Shown: positions 1-8,745 of the stretch, piece by piece
How the letters are laid out: the number at the start of each line of letters is the position of its first letter
How positions within the stretch are numbered: position 1 is the first letter of the stretch
Source of the DNA: Halichondria panicea
Lineage: Eukaryota > Porifera > Demospongiae > Suberitida > Halichondriidae
DNA length: 64,000 nucleotides
Assembly (NCBI RefSeq): GCF_963675165.1
Contig: NC_087391.1
Location: forward strand, 3,584,646 to 3,648,645
Direction: 5' to 3'
Program-made: the position numbers and the translations under genes
Notes under the pieces: model-generated
The model's database searches: none
Seen by the model: only the letters and a program-made list of their open reading frames with translations
What the model was told of the DNA's origin: nothing

Positions 1-95
1 TTGTACATACTTATACCTTTGTTCTTGTGCATTTTATCAGTTGTTGAATACGATTTCACTAAACTCAAATGTCTGCATGAACCTGCGACATAACA
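1..95 (+). repeat. 5' LTR, 3' end only
   Basis: Bases 1-95 match 4334-4428 without a mismatch and end in CA, the usual LTR terminus. The rest of this LTR lies upstream of the window. Confidence 0.93.
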
Positions 96-97
96 AT

Positions 98-112
98 TGG
101 CGACGAGGATTA
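98..112 (+). other. Primer-binding site
   Basis: TGGCGACGAGG starts two bases after the LTR end, where a tRNA primer with 3'-CCA would pair to begin minus-strand synthesis. The tRNA identity was not determined. Confidence 0.7.
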
Positions 113-140
113 CAACGGCAACCAAACCAAGTACTACCCC

Positions 141-3100
141 ATGGCTCATCTCTCAATCGGCACTATTGGCTCCTTCCAACCCAGCACGGAGGATTGGAAA
201 GCGTATACAGAGCGACTTCAACTCTTTTTTGTCGCTAACGGCATTGATGACGCAGACATACGTCGTGCAACTCTTCTCACCGTGTGCGGACCGTCAACGT
301 ATGGACTCGTCCGTGATCTACTTGCTCCCGCAGCTCCTACCGAAAAAACATTCGAAGAACTTGTTGCTCTGGTTCAGGAACACCAGCAGCCTACACCCTC
401 ACCCATCGTCGAGAGGTACACCTTCTTTACAAGAGTACAACACTCAGGAGAGACGATCAATGACTATGTGGCCCAGCTCCGCAAGATTGCTAAACACTGC
501 CAGTTTGGCGAAACCCTCAACGACATGCTCCGAGACCGCATTGTTTGTGGATGTCGAGACAAGAAGCTCCAGTACAAGCTTTTGGCTGACCCTGCACTCA
601 CTTTTGACAGCGCTCTGGCTGTTGCAAAGGCATCGGAACTAGCTGATCGTGGCACCAGAAATCTCTCTGGACAGGACGCGTCTGTAAACCGTCTATTGGA
701 CAACCGTCGACGCAAGCCTCCACTCCCTCGGGAGAAACCTCCCTCAATTGGCCCAACACAACCGTGTTTTCGTTGTGGTGCAGCTCATCCGGCAACTACG
801 TGCAAGTTTCGCACAAGCACTTGTCACTACTGCAAGAAGCAAGGGCATATCTCAAAGGTCTGCAGAAAGAGAACAAGAGACTCAAAAGCAGACAAAACTG
901 CATCTAGATCTACTAACCAGCTGACTGGTTCTAATGATGATGATGAGGAGGACACAGATGAGTACAGCTTGTTCTACTCCTCCGCTGGCCGCACTCAGCC
1001 AATCACTGTACCTGTTACTCTCAATGGACTGGATACTACCATGGAAATTGACACAGGTGCAGCCCTCTCTGTGATGAATGAACACACGTACCGATCGCTG
1101 TGGCCTAAACGGAAGCCCCCTCTCAAACCCACTTCAATCCGACTCAAGACCTACACTGGTGAGCACATTGTGGTAAAGGGCATAATTCGTGTGCATGTTC
1201 TGTACCAAGCACAGCAGGCGGAATTGGATCTCCTTGTTGTCGCTGGCAAAGGACCCTCCTTGCTGGGACGAGACTGGCTGGAGAACCTAAGACTGGATTG
1301 GCAAAGCATTAAATACTCAACGACCGTGGCCGACGATCTCCAGGAGATCTTAGACAAGCATTCCACAGTGTTCGGGAAGGACCTCGGGCACATCAAGGAT
1401 GCTCCTGCTACTATTCATATTGATCCAGCGCACAAACCTCGATTTTGCAAGGCCCGTCCTGTTCCCTACTCTCGCCGCTCGAAGGTGGAGAAAGAAATCT
1501 CACGTCTCGAAGAACAAGGCGTTATTGAACCAGTGCAGTTCTCCGATTGGGCAGCTCCTGTCGTACCGGTGGTCAAGAAGGATGGCTCTATCCGACTGTG
1601 CGGTGACTACAAGGTTACTGTCAACACTGTGGCTAAACCTGACACTTACCCTCTACCTCGCATTGAGGACATCTTTGCCTCTCTGGCAAATGGTAAATCA
1701 TTTACTAAGTTAGACCTTGCACACGCCTACCAACAGATCTCACTGACGGAGGAATCCAAGGTCCTGACGACTGTCAACACTCACAAGGGTCTCTTTCGGT
1801 ATAACCGTCTACCGTTTGGGGTCTCAGCTGCTCCATCAATATTCCAACGAACCATGGAGAGCCTCATGCAGGGTCTACCTCACGTAGTGGTGTATATTGA
1901 CGACATCCTCGTGACAGGATCCACTGAAGAAGAGCACCTTCGCACTCTAGAAGAAGTCCTAGACAGACTTGAGAAGGCCGGAGCTCGCCTGAAACGTGAG
2001 AAATGCAGATTCATGCTTTCCATGGTGGAGTACCTAGGTCACCGGATCTCTGCTGACGGTCTCCAGCCCACGGACGCAAAAATCAAGGCATTGAAACAAG
2101 CACCCATTCCCCGGAATGTTACTCAGCTGAAGGCATTTCTAGGCCTCCTGAATTATTATGGCAAGTTTGTACCTAATCTCTCTACTCTGCTCGCCCCCCT
2201 TCACAAGTTACTACGAAAGGCTACTGCCTGGATTTGGGGCCCTGATCAGCAGAAGGCGTTCGACCAGGCCAAGCAAACCTTGACGTCAGACAGAGTCTTA
2301 GCACACTATGACCCATCTCTACCTCTCATCTTGGCATGTGATGCCTCGCCGTATGGAGTTGGAGCTGTGCTCTCTCATCGTTTCCCGGACGGCACCGAGA
2401 AACCTGTGGCCTTCATATCTCGCTCACTTGGTCCGGCTGAAAAGAAATACTCCCAGCTGGACAAAGAGGGGTTAGCTATTATTTTTGGTGTTAAACGTCT
2501 CCACCAATATCTGGTTGGCAGACAGTTTACCATATTGTCTGACCACAAGCCCCTGCAGCACCTGTTCAAAGAGAACGCAGGTGTACCTGTCCTGGCCTCA
2601 GCTCGACTTCAACGATGGGCACTCATCCTAGGCGCGTACAGCTACACGATCGAGTACAAGCCAGGACCAGACCATGCCAATGCTGATGTCTTCAGTCGTC
2701 TCCCTCTCCCAGAATGTGCTACCAAAGTACCGACCCCTGGAGAGAATATCCTGGCTATCAGCATGCTGGAATCCCTACCAGTCACGGCAAGAGAAATTAC
2801 ATCCTGGACAGAGAAGGATCCGGTCCTCTCTCGAGTTCGCCGTATGCTTGCTTCTGGCTGGAGAGACAATACCGACGCAGAACTCAAACCCTACCAGCAA
2901 CGACACACTCAACTTAGCCTCCACGATGGCTGTGTCATGTGGGGAAGTCGCGTGGTCATCCCACCTCCAGGAAGGGAGAGAATTCTCGAGGAACTGCATG
3001 AAGGACACCCGGGCATCTCGAAAATGAAGAGTCTCGCCCGATGTTTTGTATGGTGGCCCGGAATGGACAAAGCACTCGAAGAGAAAGTCAAGCTGTGTGA

Positions 3101-4058
3101 CGCCTGCCAGCGAACCAGGAAACTCCCTCCAGTGGCACCGATTCAACCCTGGGAATGGCCAGAACGCCCCTGGGCTAGGCTGCACATCGACTACGCTGGC
3201 CCTCTTCTCGGACACATGTTCTTGGTCGTAGTAGACGCCCACTCGAAGTGGATGGAGGTGAAAGCTGTACGGCACGCTACCACGGCTACTACCCTCACTG
3301 AACTCAGGTCGATCTTCGCGACTCACGGCATACCTGAATTGCTCGTGTCAGACAACGGATCAGTGTTCACCAGTGTTGAATTCAAGGACTTTGTAAAAAC
3401 ACAAGGAATTCGACACACTACCTCAGCACCATACCACCCCGCAACAAATGGATTGGCAGAACGAGCCGTCCAAACCTTCAAGGCTTACATGAAGAAAGCC
3501 CCTAATGCCCCACTCAGAGACAACCTATCTCAGTTTCTGTTTCAGTACAGAATGACGCCGCACTCCACAACAGGCATCTCCCCATCTGAGCTACTACTGA
3601 ATCGCCGACCTCGCTCTAAGCTTGACCTAGCTATCCCGAACCTGACTCAGAAAGTTCGCGCGAAACAGCTGAAGCAAAAGATTGGTCATGATCAGCATGC
3701 TGTGGCTCGGAAGTTCGATGTTGGAGACAAAGTCTATGTTTGTGATCTGCCCTCCAAGAAGGACTGGGTTCCCGGCACAATTGAAAGTACAGCTGGCCCT
3801 CTGTCTTTCAACGTTACCCTGATGACTGGTCAGACGTTTCGTCGACACGCAGATCATCTTCGCCCCCGCTCTACAGTCGAACAACAACCCCTGACTGATT
3901 GGACTGATATACCGGAACTAGATCATGATACCGAAACACCCGACTTGAACTCTGAACAATCACCACCACCACCAGCTGGCTCGACACTAGCAACTCCAAG
4001 TGTTCGTCGGTCAGCTCGAGCGACAACCGCTCCAGACTACCTTGTGGACCATTACTAG
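141..4058 (+). CDS. Gag-Pol polyprotein of Ty3/gypsy element
   Basis: This is a single uninterrupted frame of 1305 codons. In order it shows an N-terminal gag domain, two zinc knuckles near residues 208-240 (CFRCGAAH.. and CHYCKKQGHISKVC), an aspartic protease with DTGA near residue 302, a reverse transcriptase with YIDD near 585, RNase H with LACDAS near 730, an integrase zinc domain (H-H-C-C) near 950-990 and a DDE core with the HIDYAG, SDNGS and NGLAER blocks near 1015-1105. Gag and pol share one frame, so no frameshift signal is needed. The first ATG is 141, 46 bp past the LTR. No chromodomain was recognised. All catalytic motifs are present, so the copy could be active. Long antisense frames inside it are shadows. 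Confidence 0.96.
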   Translation: MAHLSIGTIGSFQPSTEDWKAYTERLQLFFVANGIDDADIRRATLLTVCGPSTYGLVRDLLAPAAPTEKTFEELVALVQEHQQPTPSPIVERYTFFTRVQHSGETINDYVAQLRKIAKHCQFGETLNDMLRDRIVCGCRDKKLQYKLLADPALTFDSALAVAKASELADRGTRNLSGQDASVNRLLDNRRRKPPLPREKPPSIGPTQPCFRCGAAHPATTCKFRTSTCHYCKKQGHISKVCRKRTRDSKADKTASRSTNQLTGSNDDDEEDTDEYSLFYSSAGRTQPITVPVTLNGLDTTMEIDTGAALSVMNEHTYRSLWPKRKPPLKPTSIRLKTYTGEHIVVKGIIRVHVLYQAQQAELDLLVVAGKGPSLLGRDWLENLRLDWQSIKYSTTVADDLQEILDKHSTVFGKDLGHIKDAPATIHIDPAHKPRFCKARPVPYSRRSKVEKEISRLEEQGVIEPVQFSDWAAPVVPVVKKDGSIRLCGDYKVTVNTVAKPDTYPLPRIEDIFASLANGKSFTKLDLAHAYQQISLTEESKVLTTVNTHKGLFRYNRLPFGVSAAPSIFQRTMESLMQGLPHVVVYIDDILVTGSTEEEHLRTLEEVLDRLEKAGARLKREKCRFMLSMVEYLGHRISADGLQPTDAKIKALKQAPIPRNVTQLKAFLGLLNYYGKFVPNLSTLLAPLHKLLRKATAWIWGPDQQKAFDQAKQTLTSDRVLAHYDPSLPLILACDASPYGVGAVLSHRFPDGTEKPVAFISRSLGPAEKKYSQLDKEGLAIIFGVKRLHQYLVGRQFTILSDHKPLQHLFKENAGVPVLASARLQRWALILGAYSYTIEYKPGPDHANADVFSRLPLPECATKVPTPGENILAISMLESLPVTAREITSWTEKDPVLSRVRRMLASGWRDNTDAELKPYQQRHTQLSLHDGCVMWGSRVVIPPPGRERILEELHEGHPGISKMKSLARCFVWWPGMDKALEEKVKLCDACQRTRKLPPVAPIQPWEWPERPWARLHIDYAGPLLGHMFLVVVDAHSKWMEVKAVRHATTATTLTELRSIFATHGIPELLVSDNGSVFTSVEFKDFVKTQGIRHTTSAPYHPATNGLAERAVQTFKAYMKKAPNAPLRDNLSQFLFQYRMTPHSTTGISPSELLLNRRPRSKLDLAIPNLTQKVRAKQLKQKIGHDQHAVARKFDVGDKVYVCDLPSKKDWVPGTIESTAGPLSFNVTLMTGQTFRRHADHLRPRSTVEQQPLTDWTDIPELDHDTETPDLNSEQSPPPPAGSTLATPSVRRSARATTAPDYLVDHY

Positions 4059-4100
4059 TTTGTAGTGAGTTATTTTATATGTTGATGTAACGCTTCCATC

Positions 4101-4115
4101 TAGTAGGGGAGGAAG
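4101..4115 (+). other. Polypurine tract
   Basis: The purine-rich stretch TAGTAGGGGAGGAAG lies immediately before the TG that opens the 3' LTR. It is the expected primer site for plus-strand synthesis. Confidence 0.8.
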
Positions 4116-4428
4116 TGTAGTAATGTGCATAGTGTTTACTTTTAGTTGTGTTAATTAACTCATTTCCTGTGGTTAACTTTACTTCCTGTATTGTACTTTT
4201 CTGTTATTGTGGTTTCTGTTCGTTAGTAGGTTCTTTCTGTATAGTTGTTCTTTGTTCCCTTTGTGCCTAGCTATAGGGGCCCGCTCCAGGCGGCTCTTTG
4301 TGTATGGGAGCCTCTGCTCCACTGCCTTTTGTCTTGTACATACTTATACCTTTGTTCTTGTGCATTTTATCAGTTGTTGAATACGATTTCACTAAACTCA
4401 AATGTCTGCATGAACCTGCGACATAACA
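4116..4428 (+). repeat. 3' LTR (313 bp)
   Basis: It starts TGTAGTAATG after the polypurine tract and ends ..CATAACA, and its last 95 bp equal bases 1-95. An ATG at 4245 inside it opens a frame that crosses the LTR end and runs in frame into the IQ-motif sequence to 5120. Read-through from LTR promoter activity could therefore make a chimeric protein. Confidence 0.93.
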
Positions 4429-5120
4429 AAAAGGAAGCGGCAAAGAAGTCCCAAATGAAAGCTAAAGAGTTGAGCTTGATTAAGCAAGAGGTAACTAAAC
4501 AGAATCGAATTACATTTTGGGAGACTCAACTTACACAAATGCAACAGATTTCATCTAGCAATATTTCGTCCTTCATTGAGCAAAAAGAAGTTGAAGCGGC
4601 TGTGAAGATTCAGTCTTGTTGGCGTACACATGTTGCCAGGAAAACGTACAATCATCTCCGACAAAATGTTCACTTCAGTAACTATGCCATTGTCATACAG
4701 AGAGCTTTTCGCAGATACACGGAGAGAAAAACACACATGGCTGTCATCTCTGCTAGTCGATCACAGACATTTGCAAGGGCATTGCTTCAAAAAGAAATCA
4801 GCGAATACAGGAGTGGGGCGGCGTACTCATCTGAATCAGTAATTAGAGAGCTTCATGAGAATGTCCAAGAAACTCTTAAAGAGTTCTATTTGTTAAGACC
4901 AGTACAAAATCGATTGTTGAATCAACAAAAACTTGTAGTGACGCAGCTAGAAAGAAGCAGCACTTTACTAACTTCCGCTCCTATTCTTACCGATTCATTT
5001 TTAGTGAAGAATGTCACTAGAACATTTTCTTCAAGTTCTGCACAAATTGCTGATATGGCTCGGATGGCACACAGAGAAGAGCTCAAGACTACAAACTTAC
5101 CGTGGTGGAAGCGAACTTAA
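4429..5120 (+). CDS. IQ-motif (calmodulin-binding) protein, 3' part, interrupted by the retrotransposon
   Basis: The sequence after the LTR encodes about 230 residues: a lysine/glutamine-rich helical start (KKEAAKKSQMKAKEL), two IQ motifs (VKIQSCWRTHVARKTY and IVIQRAFRRYTERKTH), a helical tail and the end ..LPWWKRT. IQ motifs bind calmodulin. Paired IQ motifs with a helical tail of about 110 residues resemble IQCB1/nephrocystin-5, but I could not confirm this. There is no obvious splice acceptor between the LTR and the coding text, so the insertion looks exonic and should disrupt or truncate the gene. The 5' part is outside the window. Confidence 0.75.
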
Positions 5121-5552
5121 TGATTAAAAATTAATATTGTGTATGTATGTATCAAGTATTAATATATACATGGCTATGAGTCAAGGCCCGAGATCATTGT
5201 CTACTACAGGGCCAATTAATAAACTGCTTGTGGTGCAAATTTCCATGTAATAACTTGTTGCCTTGAAAACCATATAGAAGAATGCGTATATACGAAGAAG
5301 AAAAAACCGGTAATTTGATCGATTTTGATGCCATTAACAGACTGACCACAGTGCAATACATATGTGCCATATATAAATTATAATTATTGGCACTGCTATA
5401 TATTTCCTTTAATCTCAGAGGTCAAAAGGCAACAAGAATGTATATATACCGGTACGTATGTGAACATGTTAATTAGAATTATCACTCAACAAAAAATGTA
5501 CAGTATAATACACATGCATGGTATAATTATAATATCAACCATTGTTAAGCTG
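5121..5552. other. Convergent intergenic spacer
   Basis: AT-rich DNA lies between the IQ-gene stop and the last exon of the caspase-like gene. I see no gene or strong repeat in it. Confidence 0.6.
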
Positions 5553-7332
5553 TCACAGCTGCATATCATCTGCAAGTGGTACCCACCAGTAATACTTCAC
5601 AGGTACTTTGCAAATATCTCCCTGTAGTGTGTGTACACGTGCATGTGTGTGTGTACATGAGCTATACAAAATCAGGTATTTTTCTACAATACTTGAAAGT
5701 ATATAGTTACGTGCATGCTTATAATTATAGCATAAATTATAGCATAAATTATAGCATAAATTAAACTTACTTCCGGTTGATGAACAGGACAGGTGTCAAA
5801 CAAGCCATTTCCTGAGAGCTTGGTAAACTACACAAGGATAATAATGAAAACTCATATGCAAGAAAAAATTGACATACTTTTATTGACTCCATAGCATCTG
5901 CTCTCATAGAGGTTTCAGGTACATTCAATGTATCGTCAATTTCAATATTAGGAGAGTTTCGTTGTTCTCTGTTTACCTCCTTCCTCAACTGTTGTAGCTC
6001 ACTAACATCGACTTTATTCTCTTCAACCACACCAAGATAGAACTCCAAACTTTGTTCCATGTGGTCATGAGTTAGCCTGACATGGTAGAGTGAGTCTAAA
6101 GCCGTAGCAGTGTATAAGAAAGCAAGCAAAAAGTTACTGGCTTTATGTACATTTTCTCTATCATCAACAAACTGTATTGATGCAAAACTCCACATCATAA
6201 GACAAATAACAGCGTTTAGTATTTCATCTTGCAACAATCCTCGACTGGCAATCTCTTTCAAGCACTTCCCATCTTCTGTCATAGACCCGAGCCAATCAAG
6301 GCATAGACTACACAACTCCCCAATCTGGAAATTCATTCGTGTGAAGTACTGCGTCACAAAAGTGTACCTGTCAACTGACAGGAGGGATGCAGTGACGTCT
6401 TCTTTCGGCAAACCAGGAGAAATACTGTCTAGCAAACGATTAGAGGGAAGAGAGTTGACATCAAAGTATTTCAATACAGGTTGCATAGCTTTTATGCTTA
6501 GTCCGAAATCAGAACTATAGCAGACAAGAAAAGATGTAAGTGACCTACAAAGAATACTACACTCCTCAAATATTTTATGAATGGGAATTGTTCCACTAGC
6601 AAATGACATCACTCGAATAGCATAGGCCAGGAAGTACGCATAAACTGAATGGCCTAGGGGGCCTATTACCAGAGAAGTCTCAAAAGCAGTACAAGCACTA
6701 AGCACGTAAGTACCTGATCGCAAATTAAGATCGCAAGCAATTAGTTCATTAGCAAAACCACCCGCATAACAGCAATCGAGAGAAATAACAGCATACAGGG
6801 ATTGACAATCAACTTCATTGAGCCAGCTATTCAACATGTCTCCACTCAGAAAAGTGCTCCGCGAGTAATCAAAATCAGCTGGTGCAAGTCCCCACTCATT
6901 GCCAACCTTAATCCCATGCCCAGAGAAATGAAAGAACAAGATTCCATTTTTTCCAGTCATCTTAGCAGCAGCTTGAAAGCTATCCTTTATTCCCTCAATA
7001 GTGCACATGTCAAGATCTTTAGAGGCAGCGAATAACCGAACATTATCTTTTGGTAGCACATTTTGGTCAATTAGTGCCATACAAACCTGATGAGCATCCA
7101 ACACGGTCACAGAACTTAGAGTCTTCTTACTAAACCTGGGGTCAATTTGCTTATCGATGCCATACGCCACCATAAATGTTTGAGATGGGTCATACTGTAA
7201 GGAGTCCACTTTCTGATTTCCAATGAGGATAAAACTGCTCTCTAGGTCCACACTGTAGAGTCTTCTCAGGGCCGGTTTAGATCTACCTTTAGAGGAATCA
7301 GAAGCTCTGACACTAGACTGAGTTCCACCCAT
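5553..7332 (-). CDS. Caspase-like (clan CD, C14-type) cysteine peptidase with N-myristoylation signal
   Basis: Three exons (7332-5878, 5827-5771, 5621-5553; all phase 0, introns 50 and 149 nt) give 526 residues. The catalytic pair is visible: SGHG with His139 and LDCCYAGG with Cys188, in the p20-like fold shared by caspases, paracaspases and metacaspases. The start MGGTQSS fits an N-myristoylation site (Gly2, Ser6), which suggests membrane anchoring. The N-terminus is short and basic with no death, CARD or zinc-finger domain. The C-terminal half (about 270-526) is helical and unassigned. The frame also runs through the first intron to a stop at 5767, but strong donor and acceptor sites (GTATGT, TGTAG) and a continuing frame favour splicing. 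Subfamily is not settled; DCC resembles metacaspases. Confidence 0.85.
5725..5764. repeat. 12-bp tandem repeat
   Basis: The unit TTATAGCATAAA is repeated about three times, inside the second intron of the caspase-like gene just past its donor site. Confidence 0.85.
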
Positions 7333-7633
7333 TTTTCATGAATTGTCAGCACAGTGGTTTGCACAACAGTACAGTACAGATGAGCACAAGCCTTTTATAG
7401 GTTGTTCAGCTGGGTATGAATCGTTGATGCTTTTTAGCTGAATACTTCATTAGCACTGCTAGCTAGATATACATGTAGATCTGTAGTGCATATGACAGTA
7501 AGGATTGGTACATCTATATACAATTAATTAAATGCACTACAGCTATATAGTTGTCTAGAACAACACAATATAATTAAGAAGTAGGTAGCAGACAATGACA
7601 TAAAACAAATACGAGATCAAAATTGTTATAAGT
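7333..7633. other. Intergenic spacer
   Basis: This spacer separates the caspase-like start from the AP4S1 stop. It should contain the caspase-gene promoter and the AP4S1 3' UTR. No other feature is seen. Confidence 0.5.
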
Positions 7634-8601
7634 TCATTTGGATGCCTTTTCTAACACGGCGACTGGTGCTAATACCCTGTTCTTATTCGTTTCCACAATC
7701 TGTCCATTCATTATCATCTCATCCAGAATCATGTGAGCCTTGTCAATGTTGAACATTATCTTTATAATTTTTTAAGGAGGACAATAAAATTTATATTTTA
7801 ACAGGCATGCATACATTGTTAGGATACATCCAGCTCACACTGAAGGAAAATAATAGGTGAATTATTGTGACATAGCAAGCATGTGTTAAACTTACCACAC
7901 TTTCAAAGTATCTATCAAAAGTCTCTACGATGTTGTGAATGAACTCCAAAACACTCAATTCATTCTGAAGAAGTGTAATTATATCATAGTTTATGATAAT
8001 AATGCCATGTGCAGAACTACAATGGATTATGCGTCAGATACACAGCTCTAGGTTGGACAAACATGTCTTTTAAAAGACCCAGAACATTTATTGGAGCAAT
8101 GGGTAATTCCTCAAACATTGGTGTCAGCCTGCTCACATGGCGCTGTGACTACATCAACTACGTACGCACGACAAACAATGAAGTGGACACTCACCTCAGT
8201 GTTATCAACACCAATTATGAAGTAGAGAGATGCATATCTCCGGAATACGATTTTGAAGTTTTTATATTCCATGAAAGAACACTGTGTGTAGTAAAAACAT
8301 AACGTATAAAGCCATAGCTAGATCAATATAATAGTTTTACCCCCATACGTTATACGTGCATGCACAGCGTGGGTAGAGGAGTAAGGAGTAGAGTGATTGG
8401 TCTATGTGTCGGTTTGTGTTAAGAATGCCTATACGAGACCACCCCCCCTAGAATATAACTCACAGCATCTTCACTTCTAGCCAAGCATTTACGAACAATG
8501 TCAGCTTCAGTGGTAACTCTCTCTTCTACTGGTACATACTCATAATATTGGCTGACTCTGGTCTGACCCTGCTTGTTTACAAGAAGAACAAACTTCAACA
8601 T
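7634..8601 (-). CDS. AP4S1: AP-4 complex subunit sigma
   Basis: Five exons (8601-8464, 8281-8195, 7964-7896, 7839-7828, 7759-7634; all phase 0) encode 143 residues, against 144 for human AP4S1. The protein opens [15 protein letters not shown] and ends ..[15 protein letters not shown], closely matching the AP4S1 family rather than AP-1, AP-2 or AP-3 sigma. AP-4 is a heterotetrameric adaptor that sorts cargo at the trans-Golgi network. Exon 4 is only 12 nt and encodes Cys-Glu-Leu-Asp, which aligns with the conserved S-E-L-D before IMFN. An upstream in-frame ATG at 8628 would add nine residues; the family start supports 8601. The gene diverges from the SLC46-like gene 144 bp away. Confidence 0.95.
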
Positions 8602-8745
8602 CTTGCAGCTTGTGCTTTGGCCACTCAAGTTTCGAGAGATGATGAATCCTGGGTTAGGCCACGCCCAATTAAGTTAGGTGTTGTTTGCTGAATCAGCACA
8701 TGCAAGGCCGAAAGGTGACCTTGCAATTGCAAGCGTAGCGCTGTC
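8602..8745. promoter_or_regulatory. Bidirectional promoter AP4S1 / SLC46-like
   Basis: The two start codons lie only 144 bp apart on opposite strands, so the genes probably share a promoter. The spacer holds a MARE-like palindrome and a GGTGACCTT box. Promoter function is inferred from layout. Confidence 0.6.
8686..8698. promoter_or_regulatory. MARE-like palindrome
   Basis: TGCTGAATCAGCA is a perfect 13-bp palindrome (around one central base) differing from the Maf recognition element TGCTGA(C/G)TCAGCA only at its centre. In animals such sites bind Maf/CNC bZIP factors such as Nrf. Binding here is inference. Confidence 0.45.

Larger units (their letters stand above)
1..4428 (+). mobile_element. 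Ty3/gypsy LTR retrotransposon, 5' LTR truncated by the window edge
   Basis: The element runs from the last 95 bp of a 5' LTR through a primer-binding site, one gag-pol frame and a polypurine tract to a complete 3' LTR. The 95 bp that can be compared between the LTRs (1-95 and 4334-4428) are identical, which points to recent insertion. The pol order protease, RT, RNase H, integrase is that of Ty3/gypsy. It sits directly against codons of an IQ-motif protein, so it appears to interrupt a host exon. The left flank lies outside the window, so the target-site duplication could not be checked. Confidence 0.95.

Noticed and set aside
2775-3326. 183-codon antisense frame inside pol
   Set aside because: It is a mirror of the integrase coding sequence, with no domain or start context of its own.
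5767-5877. Reading the caspase-like frame straight through to the stop at 5767
   Set aside because: The sequence has strong donor and acceptor sites, and the spliced frame continues through two more exons to a stop at 5553.
8009-8302. Plus-strand 97-codon frame
   Set aside because: It lies antisense to AP4S1 exon 2 and its introns, where minus-strand homology is clear.
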